Positions 1-9,477 of a stretch of DNA of 40,921 nucleotides are shown here, piece by piece. This stretch comes from Novosphingobium sp. (GTDB taxonomy: Bacteria; Pseudomonadota; Alphaproteobacteria; Sphingomonadales; Sphingomonadaceae): positions 18,519 to 59,439 of the forward strand of contig JAGREN010000029.1 in NCBI GenBank assembly GCA_020446505.1, written 5' to 3'. Numbering within the stretch: the first letter of the stretch is position 1; every line of letters begins with the position of its first letter. The notes beneath the pieces were generated by a model, which saw only the letters and a list, made by a program, of their open reading frames with translations, was not told the DNA's origin and did not search any database. The translations under genes and the position numbers were made by a program.

Positions 1-9
1 GCGCAACGC

Positions 10-564
10 CTAGAGTTTGCCGAATTTCGCTTCGTAAGCCGAGGTGTCGCCGCCGGCCAGAAGTTGTGCCTGCTCGACCCAGCCATCGCGCCGGATGCGT
101 CCGGCGAAGGCACCGAGTTGCGCGTCGATTCGATCGATCTCGGCTTCGTCCCAGGCGGAAATCTGGGCGAAGTCGGTCACGCCGAGCGATGCGAGCAGCG
201 CGGCGATCTTGGGGCCAAGCCCCTTGATGCGTGTCAGATCGTCGCCCTCCCCGGTCGCCGGAGCAGGTGCGGCAGCAGCAGCGGCCACCTGTTCGACTTC
301 ATCTTGCGCCGCAACCGCGACAATCTCGCCGATACCCGCCATTCCCACGGCGCTGGCAAGCGGGGTCAGGTCGGCTGCGGGCGGCGCGTCGATCAGGGCC
401 TGGTTACGCTGTGCCGGGGCCGCCCCTTCGTCGAGCACGTCAGGCCTGCGCTCACGCCTTCCCGCATCGGTCGACCCGCGCGCAAATATCCACCATGCGA
501 CGACGAGCCCGATCAGCAGAGCCAGGGCGAAGACGATCCAGTTCGCCTCGATCATTTCCAGCAT
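10..564 (-). CDS. Membrane-anchored helix-hairpin-helix protein
   Basis: 184 residues. One N-terminal membrane helix (about residues 9-29) is followed by a low-complexity Ala/Pro/Glu-rich linker and a C-terminal helix-hairpin-helix-like domain (about 108-175) with the core RIKGLGPKIAALLASLGV. Such tails are often labelled 'flap endonuclease-like H3TH' or 'predicted 5-prime DNA nuclease', but no nuclease acidic cluster is visible, so nuclease activity should not be assumed. The start ATG follows the stop of the upstream 30-residue gene by one base, so translation is probably coupled. It is the last gene of a minus-strand group with an OmpA-like and a VWA protein, which suggests an envelope role. 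The domain call is good; the function is unknown. Confidence 0.7.
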   Translation of the reverse strand: MLEMIEANWIVFALALLIGLVVAWWIFARGSTDAGRRERRPDVLDEGAAPAQRNQALIDAPPAADLTPLASAVGMAGIGEIVAVAAQDEVEQVAAAAAAPAPATGEGDDLTRIKGLGPKIAALLASLGVTDFAQISAWDEAEIDRIDAQLGAFAGRIRRDGWVEQAQLLAGGDTSAYEAKFGKL

Positions 565-565
565 T

Positions 566-658
566 TCAGTTTCCTCGATTCCAGATTGCCCAGCCCAGGC
601 CGAATCCTGCCAGATAGGTCAGCAGCGTAAGCACCAGCATTTCGAGCCACAACGGCAT
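566..658 (-). CDS. 30-residue single-span membrane peptide
   Basis: A very short gene starting at ATG 658 and stopping at 566, encoding a peptide that begins MPLWLEMLVLTLLTYLAGFG and ends in a charged, Trp-containing tail. An AGGAGG ribosome site lies 8 bases before the ATG. It fills the 109-nt gap between the OmpA-like gene and the helix-hairpin-helix gene, and its stop is one base before the next ATG. The hydrophobic core (about residues 6-24) predicts one membrane helix. The strong ribosome site and the coupling on the downstream side argue that it is translated. Function unknown. Confidence 0.6.
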   Translation of the reverse strand: MPLWLEMLVLTLLTYLAGFGLGWAIWNRGN

Positions 659-673
659 GATTGCGCCCTCCTG

Positions 674-1426
674 TCAGCCCGGACCGGGTGTGTCGATCGG
701 TGTCGGCGCAAGCGGCGCCTTCTCGATCACGGAAAATTCGATACGGCGGTTGGCCGGATCTTCGGTAGCCAGCCCCTCCAGCGGAACCTTCGATCCCTGC
801 CCTGCGGCCCGCAGCCCGTCGGCAGGGATGCCCCTGCCGATCAGGGCCCAGCGCACCGCATCGGCACGAGCGCGGGACAGCGCGATATTGGCCGTTTCGT
901 CGCCGTTGCTGTCGGTATGACCGTTTACGGCGATGATCCCGCCAAGGCAGGGGCGCAGTGCCGATGCGACTTCGTCCAGCACTTCCTCGCTGGCTGCATC
1001 GATATAGGCGCTGCCCTCGGCGAATCGGATCGTACGCACACGCAGGATCGCCTCGACATCGTCCTGGCAATGCAGCGAAGCATTGGGCGGTGGCCCCTCT
1101 CCGCCCTGAACGCCAGACCCCGCCCTGCCACTGCGCCAGGCGACGCCGCCCACGCCAGGTGCGGCTGCGATCGCTGCGGCCACGCGCGCACGCACGCCGC
1201 TCGGCAAGCTGTCGCCACCGCTGAGTGTTGCGTGTCGGGTCAGCGAGCCGCCGGGCAGAACGAACGAGATGTCGATGCCCTTGCCGCCCAGCTCATCGCG
1301 CGCCTTCTCGGCACTCGCCGTCAGCTCCTCGACGAAAGCCGGGCCGCCGCGCACCGTGCCGGCAAGCGCAAGCACGGCAACGGCGAGGGCTCCGGACAGG
1401 AAGGTGGCGAGAGAGACGAACTTCAC
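674..1426 (-). CDS. OmpA-like C-terminal domain protein
   Basis: 250 residues from a GTG start. An N-terminal signal or membrane anchor (about residues 3-27) is followed by a middle region and a C-terminal OmpA/MotB-like peptidoglycan-binding domain (about 140-238). That domain carries the typical elements IRFAEGSAYIDAAS, VNGHTDSNGD, LSRARADAV and ANRRIEFSV. The domain normally binds diaminopimelate-containing peptidoglycan, so the protein probably ties the inner membrane or periplasm to the wall. It lies 47 nt downstream of a VWA lipoprotein gene and just before two small membrane-protein genes, probably in one transcript. Confidence 0.85.
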   Translation of the reverse strand: MKFVSLATFLSGALAVAVLALAGTVRGGPAFVEELTASAEKARDELGGKGIDISFVLPGGSLTRHATLSGGDSLPSGVRARVAAAIAAAPGVGGVAWRSGRAGSGVQGGEGPPPNASLHCQDDVEAILRVRTIRFAEGSAYIDAASEEVLDEVASALRPCLGGIIAVNGHTDSNGDETANIALSRARADAVRWALIGRGIPADGLRAAGQGSKVPLEGLATEDPANRRIEFSVIEKAPLAPTPIDTPGPG

Positions 1427-1473
1427 GGGCCGAGGCGATAGCCTGCCCGGCCCGTGCGCTCAACCTGTCTGCC

Positions 1474-3177
1474 TCATCCTTCTTTCAGCGATTCCGCCAC
1501 GCCGATCAGTTTCAGGAATTCCTGCCGCCAGAAATCGCCCTGACCCTTCGCAAGGGCAGCGACATCGGCATAGGAAAAGTCCTTCATCATCGCATCGCCG
1601 CGCATGGTCTGTCCGAAGGCTGCGACCGCAGCAGCGAAGGCGAAATCGCCGGTCGGCCTTGCGCTTGTCGACATCGCGCGGGCTGGAACGACGCGTTCGA
1701 TCAGGCGCGACGTATTGCCGTTGGGCAGCTTGTAGCGCAGCTTGACGTGCGCCAGTTCGCCTGCCTTGCCGCGAGCCGCCTCGGGCAGCGGGTCATCGTA
1801 GCGGCGCGGCGCGATCCAGCCCTTGGTGCCAGCCGGAACGATCTCGTAGATCGCCGTCACCTGATGACCCGCGCCGATATCGCCGGCATCGACCTTGTCG
1901 TTGTCGAAGTCTTCCTCGCGCAGCGCCCGGTTCTCGTAGCCGAGCAGGCGATACTGGCTGACCTGCGCCGGATTGAATTCGACCTGGATCTTCACGTCCT
2001 TGGCGATCGTGAACAGGGTCGATTCCATCTGGTCGCCCAGCACCTTGCGCGCTTCGAGCGCCGAATCGATGTAGGCGTAGTTGCCGTTCCCGTGGTCGGC
2101 GATCTGCTCCATCATCGCTTCGTTGTAATTGCCGGTGCCAAAGCCCAGCGTGGTGAGCGTTATGCCGTGATCGCGTTCGTTCTCGATCATCTCGATCAGC
2201 GACTTCGTATCCGAAACCCCGACATTGAAGTCGCCGTCCGTGGCAATGAGGATGCGATTGACGCCGCCATCGATGAAGTTGTCGCGGGCGATGTTGTAGG
2301 CCAGCTTGAGGCCAGCAGCACCGGCCGTCGAGCCACCAGCCTGCAGCCGTTCGAGCGCGTCGCGGATCTTGCGCGGATCGTTGGTAGGTTCGAGCACCAG
2401 CCCGGCAGCGCCGGCATAGACGACGATGGATACCTTGTCCTGTCTGCCAAGTTCGCCAGCCAGACCCGAGAGCGCGGTCTTGACCAGCGGCAGCTTGTCC
2501 GGGCTGTTCATCGAACCCGAAACGTCCATCAGGAACACCAGGTTGGCAGGCGGGCGGCCCTTCTTGGCAAGGTCGTAACCGCGCAGGCCGATCCGCATCA
2601 GCCGGGTATCCGGGTTCCACGGCGTCACCGCCACGTCGGTGGTGATGCTGAACGGTGCCTCGCGGCTGTCCGGCAGGGGATAATTGTAGCGGAAGTAGTT
2701 GATCATCTCCTCGGTGCGGACCGCATCGCGCGGCGGCATCCGGCCCTGCGTGAGGAACCGGCGGGCATTGGCATAGGCGCCCGTGTCGACATCGACCGAG
2801 AAGGTCGAGACAGGCTCGGCCCGCGTCAGCTTTACTGGCGAGACTTCCTTGCCATCGTATTTCTCGCGGCCCGGATCGGTCGCGACCATGACGGGCGGGA
2901 CGTGATAGGCCTTGCGGGCCATTTCGGCCCTGGGCGCAGGCGCGCCGGCAATCGCATAGGCAGGCGCTACGGACGGCGGCGGTGGCGGAGGAGGCGACAC
3001 CTGTCCGATCGCGGCATCGCTGGCAGATTTGTCGCGCCTCTGCGCCGTGACAACGACCCGCTGTTCTTCACTCGCACCCGGTTTGGGAGCGCTGGCCTGA
3101 CCCAGCTCGGTCTGCGCGGCACAGCCTGTAATCAAGGCTGCAAGGCAGCAGGCAGTCACTATCCTGATCGGTTTCAT
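1474..3177 (-). CDS. VWA-domain lipoprotein, YfbK-like
   Basis: 567 residues. The start at 3177 was chosen over an ATG 42 nt upstream because GGAGGG lies just before it and the product then begins with a lipoprotein signal (MKPIRIVTACCLAALITGC, lipid Cys19). A low-complexity stretch with eight prolines follows (about 61-69), then a YfbK-type N-terminal domain (about 105-200), a von Willebrand A domain with the MIDAS motif FLMDVSGSM (Asp218, Ser220, Ser222) and a YfbK-type C-terminal domain. VWA domains bind metal and protein partners. The protein is predicted to sit on the periplasmic face of a membrane. It probably heads the OmpA-like group, which lies downstream on the same strand. Confidence 0.88.
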   Translation of the reverse strand: MKPIRIVTACCLAALITGCAAQTELGQASAPKPGASEEQRVVVTAQRRDKSASDAAIGQVSPPPPPPPSVAPAYAIAGAPAPRAEMARKAYHVPPVMVATDPGREKYDGKEVSPVKLTRAEPVSTFSVDVDTGAYANARRFLTQGRMPPRDAVRTEEMINYFRYNYPLPDSREAPFSITTDVAVTPWNPDTRLMRIGLRGYDLAKKGRPPANLVFLMDVSGSMNSPDKLPLVKTALSGLAGELGRQDKVSIVVYAGAAGLVLEPTNDPRKIRDALERLQAGGSTAGAAGLKLAYNIARDNFIDGGVNRILIATDGDFNVGVSDTKSLIEMIENERDHGITLTTLGFGTGNYNEAMMEQIADHGNGNYAYIDSALEARKVLGDQMESTLFTIAKDVKIQVEFNPAQVSQYRLLGYENRALREEDFDNDKVDAGDIGAGHQVTAIYEIVPAGTKGWIAPRRYDDPLPEAARGKAGELAHVKLRYKLPNGNTSRLIERVVPARAMSTSARPTGDFAFAAAVAAFGQTMRGDAMMKDFSYADVAALAKGQGDFWRQEFLKLIGVAESLKEG

Positions 3178-3265
3178 GGCTTTTCCCTCCATCATCATGC
3201 CCCGGAGCGAAATGGCCAAAACAGCACTTAACGTCGACTGAACGCCCTGTATATGCGACGAACGG

Positions 3266-4762
3266 TTAATCGGACGGCAAGGTTGACGTCTCTTTTCGGA
3301 ACAGCACCCGGTCTTCCGGGCCGAAACCCCGGTTCCATATCACCCAGCCATAGATGCCGAGAATGGCCGGGATGCCGAACAGCAGCTCCGCCCACTCCGG
3401 CAGGAATCGGGTCGCGAACCAGCCGACCAGCACGGCAGGCGCTGCCGCCCAGACCAGCGCCCAGCGCCAGTTGTTGACCGGCTCGCCCAGCATGCGCGAG
3501 AGCATCCGCGACTTGACCAGCGACGCGAAGGCGAGCGCGAGCGCCAGAGCAAGAGCAGCAGCAGCAGCGCGGAACAGCTCGCCAAGCCCAGCCCACTCGA
3601 CGAGCAGGATGCCAGCCACGGTCAGCAAGGCCTGAAGCGTGATCGTCGCGATGGAAACCAGCACGTTCCTGACACGCGCCATGTAGATCAGCGCCGCCTC
3701 GCTCACTACGGCAGTGGCAGCCACGACCTCGGCTGCCAGCAGCAGCGCGAGCGCGCCGGTGCCGCCGACGAATTCGGGACCGATAAGGCCCATCACGCCC
3801 TCGCCCGGAATGCCCAGCGCGAGCGCGATGCCTGCCTGCGCGGCGATGATCCAGAAGCCCACCTGGCAAACCTGTTTCGCGATGGCCGGGAAGTCGCGCT
3901 CCTTCAGGCGGCGGGTAATGACCGGGCCAAGGATCGGCTCGAAACTGGTCTTCAGCTTCTGCGGCAGGCTCGCGACCTGCTGCGCGACATAATAGACGCC
4001 GACTGCGGCGGGCGAGGCGAAAAAGCCGAGAATCAGGATGTCGATGCGCCGCGTCCCCCACTCGATCGCATCGGCCCCGGCGATCGGCAGGCTGCGCAGG
4101 GTGAGCCTTCCCAGTGCGCCGGGATGCGGCCGCCATCCTTTCGGCAGACCGTAAGTTTTCAGGAACGGCACGACCGCCGTCAGCGCGGCGGCAAAGATCG
4201 AAACGATATAGGCGACCGAAAGCCCGCTCGTCGGTGCAACGAAGATCATCACGCCCGCCATGATCGACAGCGTCCACGGCTCGACCACGGCACGCGCGCG
4301 CACGGTCGCGCCGATGTTGAAGCGATAGGCAAGCGCAGCCAGCCAGATTTCGGTCAGGGCCAGTGGCGGAATCGCGATCACCATCAGCCGGTCGATTTCG
4401 CTGTATGTGCCGCCGGGGAACATCGGTTCGGGCACCAGCCAGAAGAACAGGGCGAGCGCGCTCGACGTCACCAGCGCGACCAGTGTCCCGTCCGCGACGA
4501 CATTGGCCGGATGTTCGTCCGATTCGGACAGGCGCTGCGCAAGCCCGCGCTTTTCGCCCAGCGTGCACAGCATCGCGGTCAGCTCGATCACGACCAGTGC
4601 CGAGGCGAAGCGTCCCAGTGCGTCCGGACCATATTCCGCCGCGCGCCCGGCGATGAACAGGAACGGGATGCGCGCCGCCAGTCGCAGGAAGAATCCGAAG
4701 AAATTGGTTCGCCCGCCACGGGCGATGGCGGCGATATCGTCGGCCGCCTGTGGCTCGCTCAA
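3266..4762 (-). CDS. Polysaccharide flippase / MATE-like membrane protein
   Basis: 498 residues with about 12-14 hydrophobic segments spread over the whole length, typical of the MOP superfamily (Wzx/MviN-like lipopolysaccharide or oligosaccharide flippases). Such proteins move lipid-linked glycans across the inner membrane. Its ATG overlaps the gpsA stop by 4 nt, so it is the last gene of a tsaD-gpsA-flippase operon. No glycosyltransferase or polymerase gene is next to it, so the substrate is open; wecB-wecC about 22 kb away could in principle feed the same glycan. A close relative could also be a general multidrug (MATE) carrier, but the N-terminal FFGFFLRLAARIPFLFIAGR style fits the polysaccharide branch. 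Confidence 0.75.
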   Translation of the reverse strand: MSEPQAADDIAAIARGGRTNFFGFFLRLAARIPFLFIAGRAAEYGPDALGRFASALVVIELTAMLCTLGEKRGLAQRLSESDEHPANVVADGTLVALVTSSALALFFWLVPEPMFPGGTYSEIDRLMVIAIPPLALTEIWLAALAYRFNIGATVRARAVVEPWTLSIMAGVMIFVAPTSGLSVAYIVSIFAAALTAVVPFLKTYGLPKGWRPHPGALGRLTLRSLPIAGADAIEWGTRRIDILILGFFASPAAVGVYYVAQQVASLPQKLKTSFEPILGPVITRRLKERDFPAIAKQVCQVGFWIIAAQAGIALALGIPGEGVMGLIGPEFVGGTGALALLLAAEVVAATAVVSEAALIYMARVRNVLVSIATITLQALLTVAGILLVEWAGLGELFRAAAAALALALALAFASLVKSRMLSRMLGEPVNNWRWALVWAAAPAVLVGWFATRFLPEWAELLFGIPAILGIYGWVIWNRGFGPEDRVLFRKETSTLPSD

Positions 4763-5757
4763 GCGCCGGGCTCCTGCTCGGCGCGCAGGGGCCGCGACAG
4801 CAAGTCCTCGACGACCTTGCCCGCAGGTGCTTCGCCAGCGAGCAGGCGGTGGACAGCAGCGACGATCGGCATGTCGATGTTCTCGGCTTCGGCAATCCCG
4901 GCCAGAACCGGCGCGGTGGCGGCGCCCTCGGCAACGGAGTTCTTGCCAGCCAGGGCCTCTGCCGCGCTCATCCCCTCACCCAGCGCCTTGCCGAGCGAGA
5001 AATTGCGGCTGGATGTCGACGAACAGGTCAGCACGAGATCGCCAAGGCCGCACAGGCCCGCCAGCGTATCGCGCCGCGCCCCGCGTGCCGCGCCGAACCG
5101 CAGCATCTCGGCATAGCCGCGCGCGATCAGCGCCGCCCGCGCATTCTGCCCGAGGCCGAGCCCCTCGATCACGCCGCACGCGATAGCGAGCACGTTCTTG
5201 ACCGCGCCGCCGACTTCAGCCCCGACCAGATCGTCGGAATAATAGGGGCGAAGCGCGGGCCGGGCGATGGCGGGCGAGAGCCTCTCCCACTGCGCTTCGC
5301 CGCCGGAACAGGCGAGGGTGACGGCGGTCGGCAACCCGGCGGCGACTTCATGCGCGAAAGTCGGGCCGGAAAGAACCGCAAGGGACGCACCCGGCGCTGC
5401 GGCCATGGCGACATCGGTCATCAGGCGACCTGTGCCAGCCTCGATCCCCTTGGCGCAGAGCACCAGATCGCGCTCGCCATCGGGCAGGTCGGCCAGCACC
5501 GAGGCGAGGAATTGCGCGGGCACGACGACCAGAAGCACGGGTAATGCCGCTAGGTCACTCAGATCATTTGTAGCCCTTACGCTTTCTGACAGCCGCGCCG
5601 AGGGCAGGAACAGGCTGTTGGTGTGCTTTTCGTTGATCTCTTCGACCAGCTCGGCCTCACGCGCCCAAAGCAATACCTCGTTGCCGTCAGCAGCAAGCGC
5701 CTGTGCGAGCGCGGTGCCCCATGCGCCTGCGCCAAGAATGCCCACGATTGCAGTCAT
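4759..5757 (-). CDS. gpsA: Glycerol-3-phosphate dehydrogenase [NAD(P)+]
   Basis: 332 residues, normal family length. It reduces dihydroxyacetone phosphate to sn-glycerol 3-phosphate for phospholipid synthesis in the cytosol. The N-terminal Rossmann motif [11 protein letters not shown] (about residues 10-20), the VLCAKGIE segment carrying the conserved Lys, SGPTFAHEV, and the C-terminal [12 protein letters not shown] and [11 protein letters not shown] signatures are all present. Its ATG overlaps the tsaD stop by 4 nt and its stop overlaps the flippase ATG by 4 nt, so the three genes are probably translationally coupled. A tsaD-gpsA pairing is common in alphaproteobacteria. Confidence 0.97.
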   Translation of the reverse strand: MTAIVGILGAGAWGTALAQALAADGNEVLLWAREAELVEEINEKHTNSLFLPSARLSESVRATNDLSDLAALPVLLVVVPAQFLASVLADLPDGERDLVLCAKGIEAGTGRLMTDVAMAAAPGASLAVLSGPTFAHEVAAGLPTAVTLACSGGEAQWERLSPAIARPALRPYYSDDLVGAEVGGAVKNVLAIACGVIEGLGLGQNARAALIARGYAEMLRFGAARGARRDTLAGLCGLGDLVLTCSSTSSRNFSLGKALGEGMSAAEALAGKNSVAEGAATAPVLAGIAEAENIDMPIVAAVHRLLAGEAPAGKVVEDLLSRPLRAEQEPGA

Positions 5758-6854
5758 GCCTTCACTCCCGCTCCTCTTGCCGGAGCAGCATCAGGATCGA
5801 GCGGCCAGCGTGGACGGGCGACGAAATCGAGCGGGTCCGACTGGCCGAGCGAGAGACGCTCGATCCCGGCCCATGCGATCATCGCGGCATTGTCGGTACA
5901 CAGGGCGACAGGCGGCGCAACGAAACGCAGATCATGCTCGCTCGCCAGTGCTTCGAGCGCGGCGCGGATCGCCTTGTTCGCCGCGACCCCGCCTGCAACG
6001 ACGAGGGCATTGACCGGCCCTGCAACGCCCAAGGCCCGGCGCGTGCGGTCGATAAGGCAGTCTATCGCCGCCTGCTGGAACGAAGCGGCAATGTCGGCAT
6101 CGCTGTAGGCGGGCTTGCCTGCGACCGGCACGACCCGTCCGGAAACGCATCCTTGCAGCATGATCGGCGGCGGCATCTGCGCTTCCTTGGCACGCAAAAC
6201 CGCGCTCTTGAGGCCCGCGAAGGAAAAATGCGGTTCCTTGCTGTGCATCAACGGGCGCGGCAGCGAAACGGCTTGCGGATCACCTTCCAGCGCCAGCCGC
6301 TCGATGGCAGGCCCGCCCGGATAGCCCAGCCCCAGCAGCTTGGCGGACTTGTCGAAAGCCTCACCCAACGCATCGTCGATGGTGGTGGCAAGGCGGCGAT
6401 AGCGGCCTGCCCCTTGCACCAGCAGCAACTGGCAATGTCCGCCCGAGACGAGCAGCAGCAGATAGGGAAATTCGAGCGAGGGATCGGCAAGGCGCGGCGA
6501 CAGCGCGTGGCCTTCGAGATGGTTGATCGCCAGCAAGGGCTTGTCCGAGGCCATGGCCAGCGCCTTTGCCGTCACCAGCCCGACCATTACCCCGCCGATC
6601 AGGCCCGGCCCTGCCGTCGCGGCAATGGCGTCGACATCGCCCAGCGCCATGCCCGCATCGGCAAGCGTCGCCTCGATCAAAGGCGTCAGCCGCTCGGCAT
6701 GGGCGCGCGCAGCAATCTCCGGCACGACGCCGCCATAGGGCCGGTGCGCATCGTCCTGCGAGGCGATATGCTGCGCCAGCACCGTGCGGTCAGCCCGCAC
6801 CAGCGCAGCAGCGGTCTCGTCGCAAGACGATTCAATTCCGAGAACGATCTCCAT
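5754..6854 (-). CDS. tsaD: tRNA N6-adenosine threonylcarbamoyltransferase
   Basis: 366 residues. TsaD transfers threonylcarbamoyl to A37 of ANN-decoding tRNAs, working with TsaB and TsaE. Visible signatures: [19 protein letters not shown] at the N-terminus, metal-binding His112 and His116 in [24 protein letters not shown], the PGGPAIE loop and [13 protein letters not shown]. The start at 6854 fits the family N-terminus exactly; the same frame stays open far upstream but that part is antisense to hemC. It is about 30 residues longer than E. coli TsaD, mostly because of an insertion around residues 226-251. It diverges from hemC with a 45-nt shared promoter region and is first in a three-gene operon. 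Confidence 0.96.
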   Translation of the reverse strand: MEIVLGIESSCDETAAALVRADRTVLAQHIASQDDAHRPYGGVVPEIAARAHAERLTPLIEATLADAGMALGDVDAIAATAGPGLIGGVMVGLVTAKALAMASDKPLLAINHLEGHALSPRLADPSLEFPYLLLLVSGGHCQLLLVQGAGRYRRLATTIDDALGEAFDKSAKLLGLGYPGGPAIERLALEGDPQAVSLPRPLMHSKEPHFSFAGLKSAVLRAKEAQMPPPIMLQGCVSGRVVPVAGKPAYSDADIAASFQQAAIDCLIDRTRRALGVAGPVNALVVAGGVAANKAIRAALEALASEHDLRFVAPPVALCTDNAAMIAWAGIERLSLGQSDPLDFVARPRWPLDPDAAPARGAGVKA

Positions 6855-6899
6855 CCCGCTCTTTTCCTTAGTGGCAATGACGGGTAGCACAAGCCGCGC

Positions 6900-7850
6900 A
6901 TGAACCGGCCCACACCCGAAAACCCGCTCCGCCTCGGCACACGCAGTTCGCCGCTGGCCATGGCGCAGGCGCACGAGGCGCGCGACAGGCTCTGTGTCGC
7001 AGCCAGCTTCGATGCAGCATGCATTGAAATCGTCTCGGTTCGCGCCAGCGGTGACAAGGTGCAGGACCGTCCGCTCGCCGAGATCGGCGGCAAGGCCCTG
7101 TGGACCAAGGAGCTCGATGCCGCGCTCATGGCAGGCGAGATCGACTTCGCAGTTCATTCGGCCAAGGACGTCGAGACGATCCGACCTGCCGAAATCGCCA
7201 TTGCCGCCGTGCTGGAGCGCGAAGATGTCCGCGACGTGCTGGTCGGGGCAGCGAGCATCGCCGCGCTGCCACCCGGCGCAGTCGTGGGGACGAGCGCGCC
7301 GCGTCGTGCTGCGCAACTGCTGCACGCCCGGCCCGATTGCCGCGTCGTTCCGATCCGGGGCAATGTCGCGACCCGGCTGTCGAAGCTGGCAGCGGGCGAA
7401 GTCGATGCGACGTTCCTCGCTCTCGCCGGGCTCAACCGGCTGGGCGAAACGGGTACCGGCCATCCGCTCGATGCGCAGGAATGGCTCCCCGCGCCGGGAC
7501 AGGCCGCCATCGCCATCGAATGCCGTGCCGACGATGATTCCACACGAGAGCTTCTCGCAACAATCGATCACGCGCCGAGCCATCGCGCCTTGCTGGCCGA
7601 GCGCGCCCTGCTGGCGGGACTGGGCGGCACCTGTCACAGCCCGATCGCCGCGCTGACAACGCACGCTGGCGAAGAACTGCTGCTGCGCGCGGCCCTGTTC
7701 AGCCCGGATGGAGCGGAACGGATCGAGGAGAGCCTGCGCTTCCCCGCTGAAGACATGGATGCGCCCCGGCAATTGGCTAACTGCCTGTTAACCATGGCCC
7801 CTCCCGCAATTGCTGCGCATTTCGTAAAACCTCAAGCCGACTTGAGGTGA
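6900..7850 (+). CDS. hemC: Porphobilinogen deaminase (hydroxymethylbilane synthase)
   Basis: 316 residues. It joins four porphobilinogen molecules into hydroxymethylbilane in haem synthesis. Family motifs run in order: [15 protein letters not shown] near the N-terminus, HSAKDVET (catalytic loop Asp), [20 protein letters not shown], and [11 protein letters not shown] with Cys245, which carries the dipyrromethane cofactor. The start ATG is 45 nt from the divergent tsaD start. Its TGA overlaps the GTG start of hemD, so the next haem enzyme is coupled to it. Confidence 0.97.
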   Translation: MNRPTPENPLRLGTRSSPLAMAQAHEARDRLCVAASFDAACIEIVSVRASGDKVQDRPLAEIGGKALWTKELDAALMAGEIDFAVHSAKDVETIRPAEIAIAAVLEREDVRDVLVGAASIAALPPGAVVGTSAPRRAAQLLHARPDCRVVPIRGNVATRLSKLAAGEVDATFLALAGLNRLGETGTGHPLDAQEWLPAPGQAAIAIECRADDDSTRELLATIDHAPSHRALLAERALLAGLGGTCHSPIAALTTHAGEELLLRAALFSPDGAERIEESLRFPAEDMDAPRQLANCLLTMAPPAIAAHFVKPQADLR

Positions 7851-8533
7851 TCCCGCTCATCGTCATCCGCCCGCAACCCGGATGCGATTCGAGCGTCGAG
7901 GCAGCACGCAGGGCAGGTCTGGAGGCGCGCGGCTTCCCGATGTTCGAAATCAGGCCGCGCGACTGGGACATGCCGCGACCGGACAGCTTCGATGCCCTGC
8001 TGATCGGCAGCGCCAACGTCCTGCGCCACGGCGGACCAGCACTCGAAGCCCTGTCTGGCAGGCCAGCCTATGCGGTAGGCGAGACGACTGCGCGGGCGTG
8101 CCGGGAAGCCGGACTCGAAGTCGTGGCAACTGGCGAAGGCGGATTGCAGCAAATCCTGTCCGGCGTGGATCCGTCGCATGGTCGGCTCCTGCGCCTGGCA
8201 GGCGAGGCGCGCGTTGCGCTCGAACCGCCGCCGGAAGTCGAGATCATCGAGCGCGTCGTCTATGCAAGCGAACCCCTGCCGATGCCGCCCGCTCTTGCGG
8301 TGTTGCTGAAATCCCCAGCAGTCATTGCCCTGCATTCCGCCGAGGCCGCGCGGCATTTTCGCGCGGAGTGCGAGGCTGCGAGGATCGTCCTCGGCAGGCT
8401 ATCCCTCGCGGCAATTGGCCCGCGCGTAGCTCAGGCAGCGGGAACCGGCTGGCATTCCGTGAAATCTGCAGTATCGTCCAATGACATCGCCTTGCTGGCC
8501 TTGGCTGGCGACATGTGCAAGGAAGCGGGTTGA
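7847..8533 (+). CDS. hemD: Uroporphyrinogen-III synthase
   Basis: 228 residues starting at GTG 7847, which overlaps the hemC stop (GTGA). HemD closes and inverts hydroxymethylbilane to uroporphyrinogen III. The sequence is divergent, as usual for this family, but shows the bilobed HEM4 pattern: N-terminal VIRPQPGC, LLIGSANVLRHGG, AYAVGETTARACREAGLEV, and in the second lobe VIALHSAEAARHFR and AAIGPRVAQAAGTGW. Position directly after hemC supports the call. Its TGA overlaps the next ATG (TGATG). Confidence 0.93.
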   Translation: MIPLIVIRPQPGCDSSVEAARRAGLEARGFPMFEIRPRDWDMPRPDSFDALLIGSANVLRHGGPALEALSGRPAYAVGETTARACREAGLEVVATGEGGLQQILSGVDPSHGRLLRLAGEARVALEPPPEVEIIERVVYASEPLPMPPALAVLLKSPAVIALHSAEAARHFRAECEAARIVLGRLSLAAIGPRVAQAAGTGWHSVKSAVSSNDIALLALAGDMCKEAG

Positions 8534-9477
8534 TGGAAGATGCAACCACACCCGCAGGCACGCTCTCCCCTGCCGCCTATGCTCCCCCGCCGAGGCGATC
8601 TTCGCGCGGACAGCTTCTGGTCGCCTTGCTGGCATTCCTGCTGGGCGCGGCTCTCGTCGGCTGGATCGTCTGGCAGGGCTATCTGGAAGATTTCTTTCCC
8701 GCTCGTGAGCCAGCAGCAAAAGTCGCCGAAGTTCAGCCAGCCACGGCTGCAAGCGAGGAACAGGCGAACGCCGAGGTGGAACGGCAGCTTGAGGCCGTGG
8801 GCGGTGTCGAAGGCAGGCTTGCCATGCTGGAGGATCGGCTGTCACGGCTCGACCTTCAGGCCAATGCCGCATCGGGCAATGCTGCGCGCGCGGAAAGCCT
8901 GCTGATCGCCTTTGCCGCGCGGCGCATGATCGATCGGGGCCAGCCGCTGCGCTATCTTGCCGACCAGATCCAGCTTCGCTTCGCCAATGCCCAACCCCGG
9001 GCAGTGCGCACGATTCTCGAATTCGCAAAGGATCCGGTGACCGTGGACCAGCTTTCCGCGCGCCTCGAAGCCCTGTCGCCGGACCTGACAGGCGCTTCGC
9101 CCGATGCGAGTTTCTTCGACAAGGCCCTGGCCGATCTCAGCGACCTGTTCACGGTGCGGCGCGAACCTTCCGAAGTCATCGGCCCGGAAGCAGGCGTCGA
9201 GCGAGCGCGGGTCATGCTGCGCGCTGGCAGGATCGACGATGCCGTGGCGCAGATCCAGCGGCTTCCGGGCGCTCCGGCCGCTGACAAGTGGGTAAGCGAC
9301 GCCCGCCGCTATGCCGAGGTTCAGCGTGCCCTCGACCTCATAGAGACAGCTGCCATGCTGGAGCCCACGCGCCTGCAGGATGCCGAAGGAAACCGGGTGG
9401 ATCAGCCCAGCCCGCTGGCCACGCCGACCGCGACTGCGGACTCCGCCAGGCCGAAGACAAGCTCAGCCCCTAAGTAG
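8533..9477 (+). CDS. Mitofilin-like (COG4223-type) inner-membrane protein
   Basis: 314 residues. The start at 8533 overlaps the hemD stop, and is preferred to an in-frame codon 18 nt upstream. A Pro/Arg-rich cytoplasmic segment is followed by one membrane helix (about residues 29-50) and a long helical part with coiled-coil character (about 75-125), then an Ala/Asp-rich helical domain. Proteins of this layout after hemD in alphaproteobacteria are usually labelled mitofilin-like or COG4223; some relate to membrane-shaping Mic60. No enzyme motif is seen. The 3' end overlaps the convergent UbiH-like gene by 15 nt. Confidence 0.65.
   Translation: MEDATTPAGTLSPAAYAPPPRRSSRGQLLVALLAFLLGAALVGWIVWQGYLEDFFPAREPAAKVAEVQPATAASEEQANAEVERQLEAVGGVEGRLAMLEDRLSRLDLQANAASGNAARAESLLIAFAARRMIDRGQPLRYLADQIQLRFANAQPRAVRTILEFAKDPVTVDQLSARLEALSPDLTGASPDASFFDKALADLSDLFTVRREPSEVIGPEAGVERARVMLRAGRIDDAVAQIQRLPGAPAADKWVSDARRYAEVQRALDLIETAAMLEPTRLQDAEGNRVDQPSPLATPTATADSARPKTSSAPK

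Noticed and set aside
1225..3231. Long plus-strand open frame opposite the VWA gene
   Set aside because: Arg/His-rich product with no domain, exactly antisense to a clear lipoprotein gene; an effect of high GC content.
6855..7772. Upstream extension of the tsaD frame
   Set aside because: The extra part lies antisense to hemC and precedes the exact family N-terminus; no ribosome site.
7777..7793. CtrA-like site CTAA-N7-TTAACC
   Set aside because: One mismatch to the TTAA-N7-TTAAC consensus and inside hemC coding sequence, with no promoter role in view.
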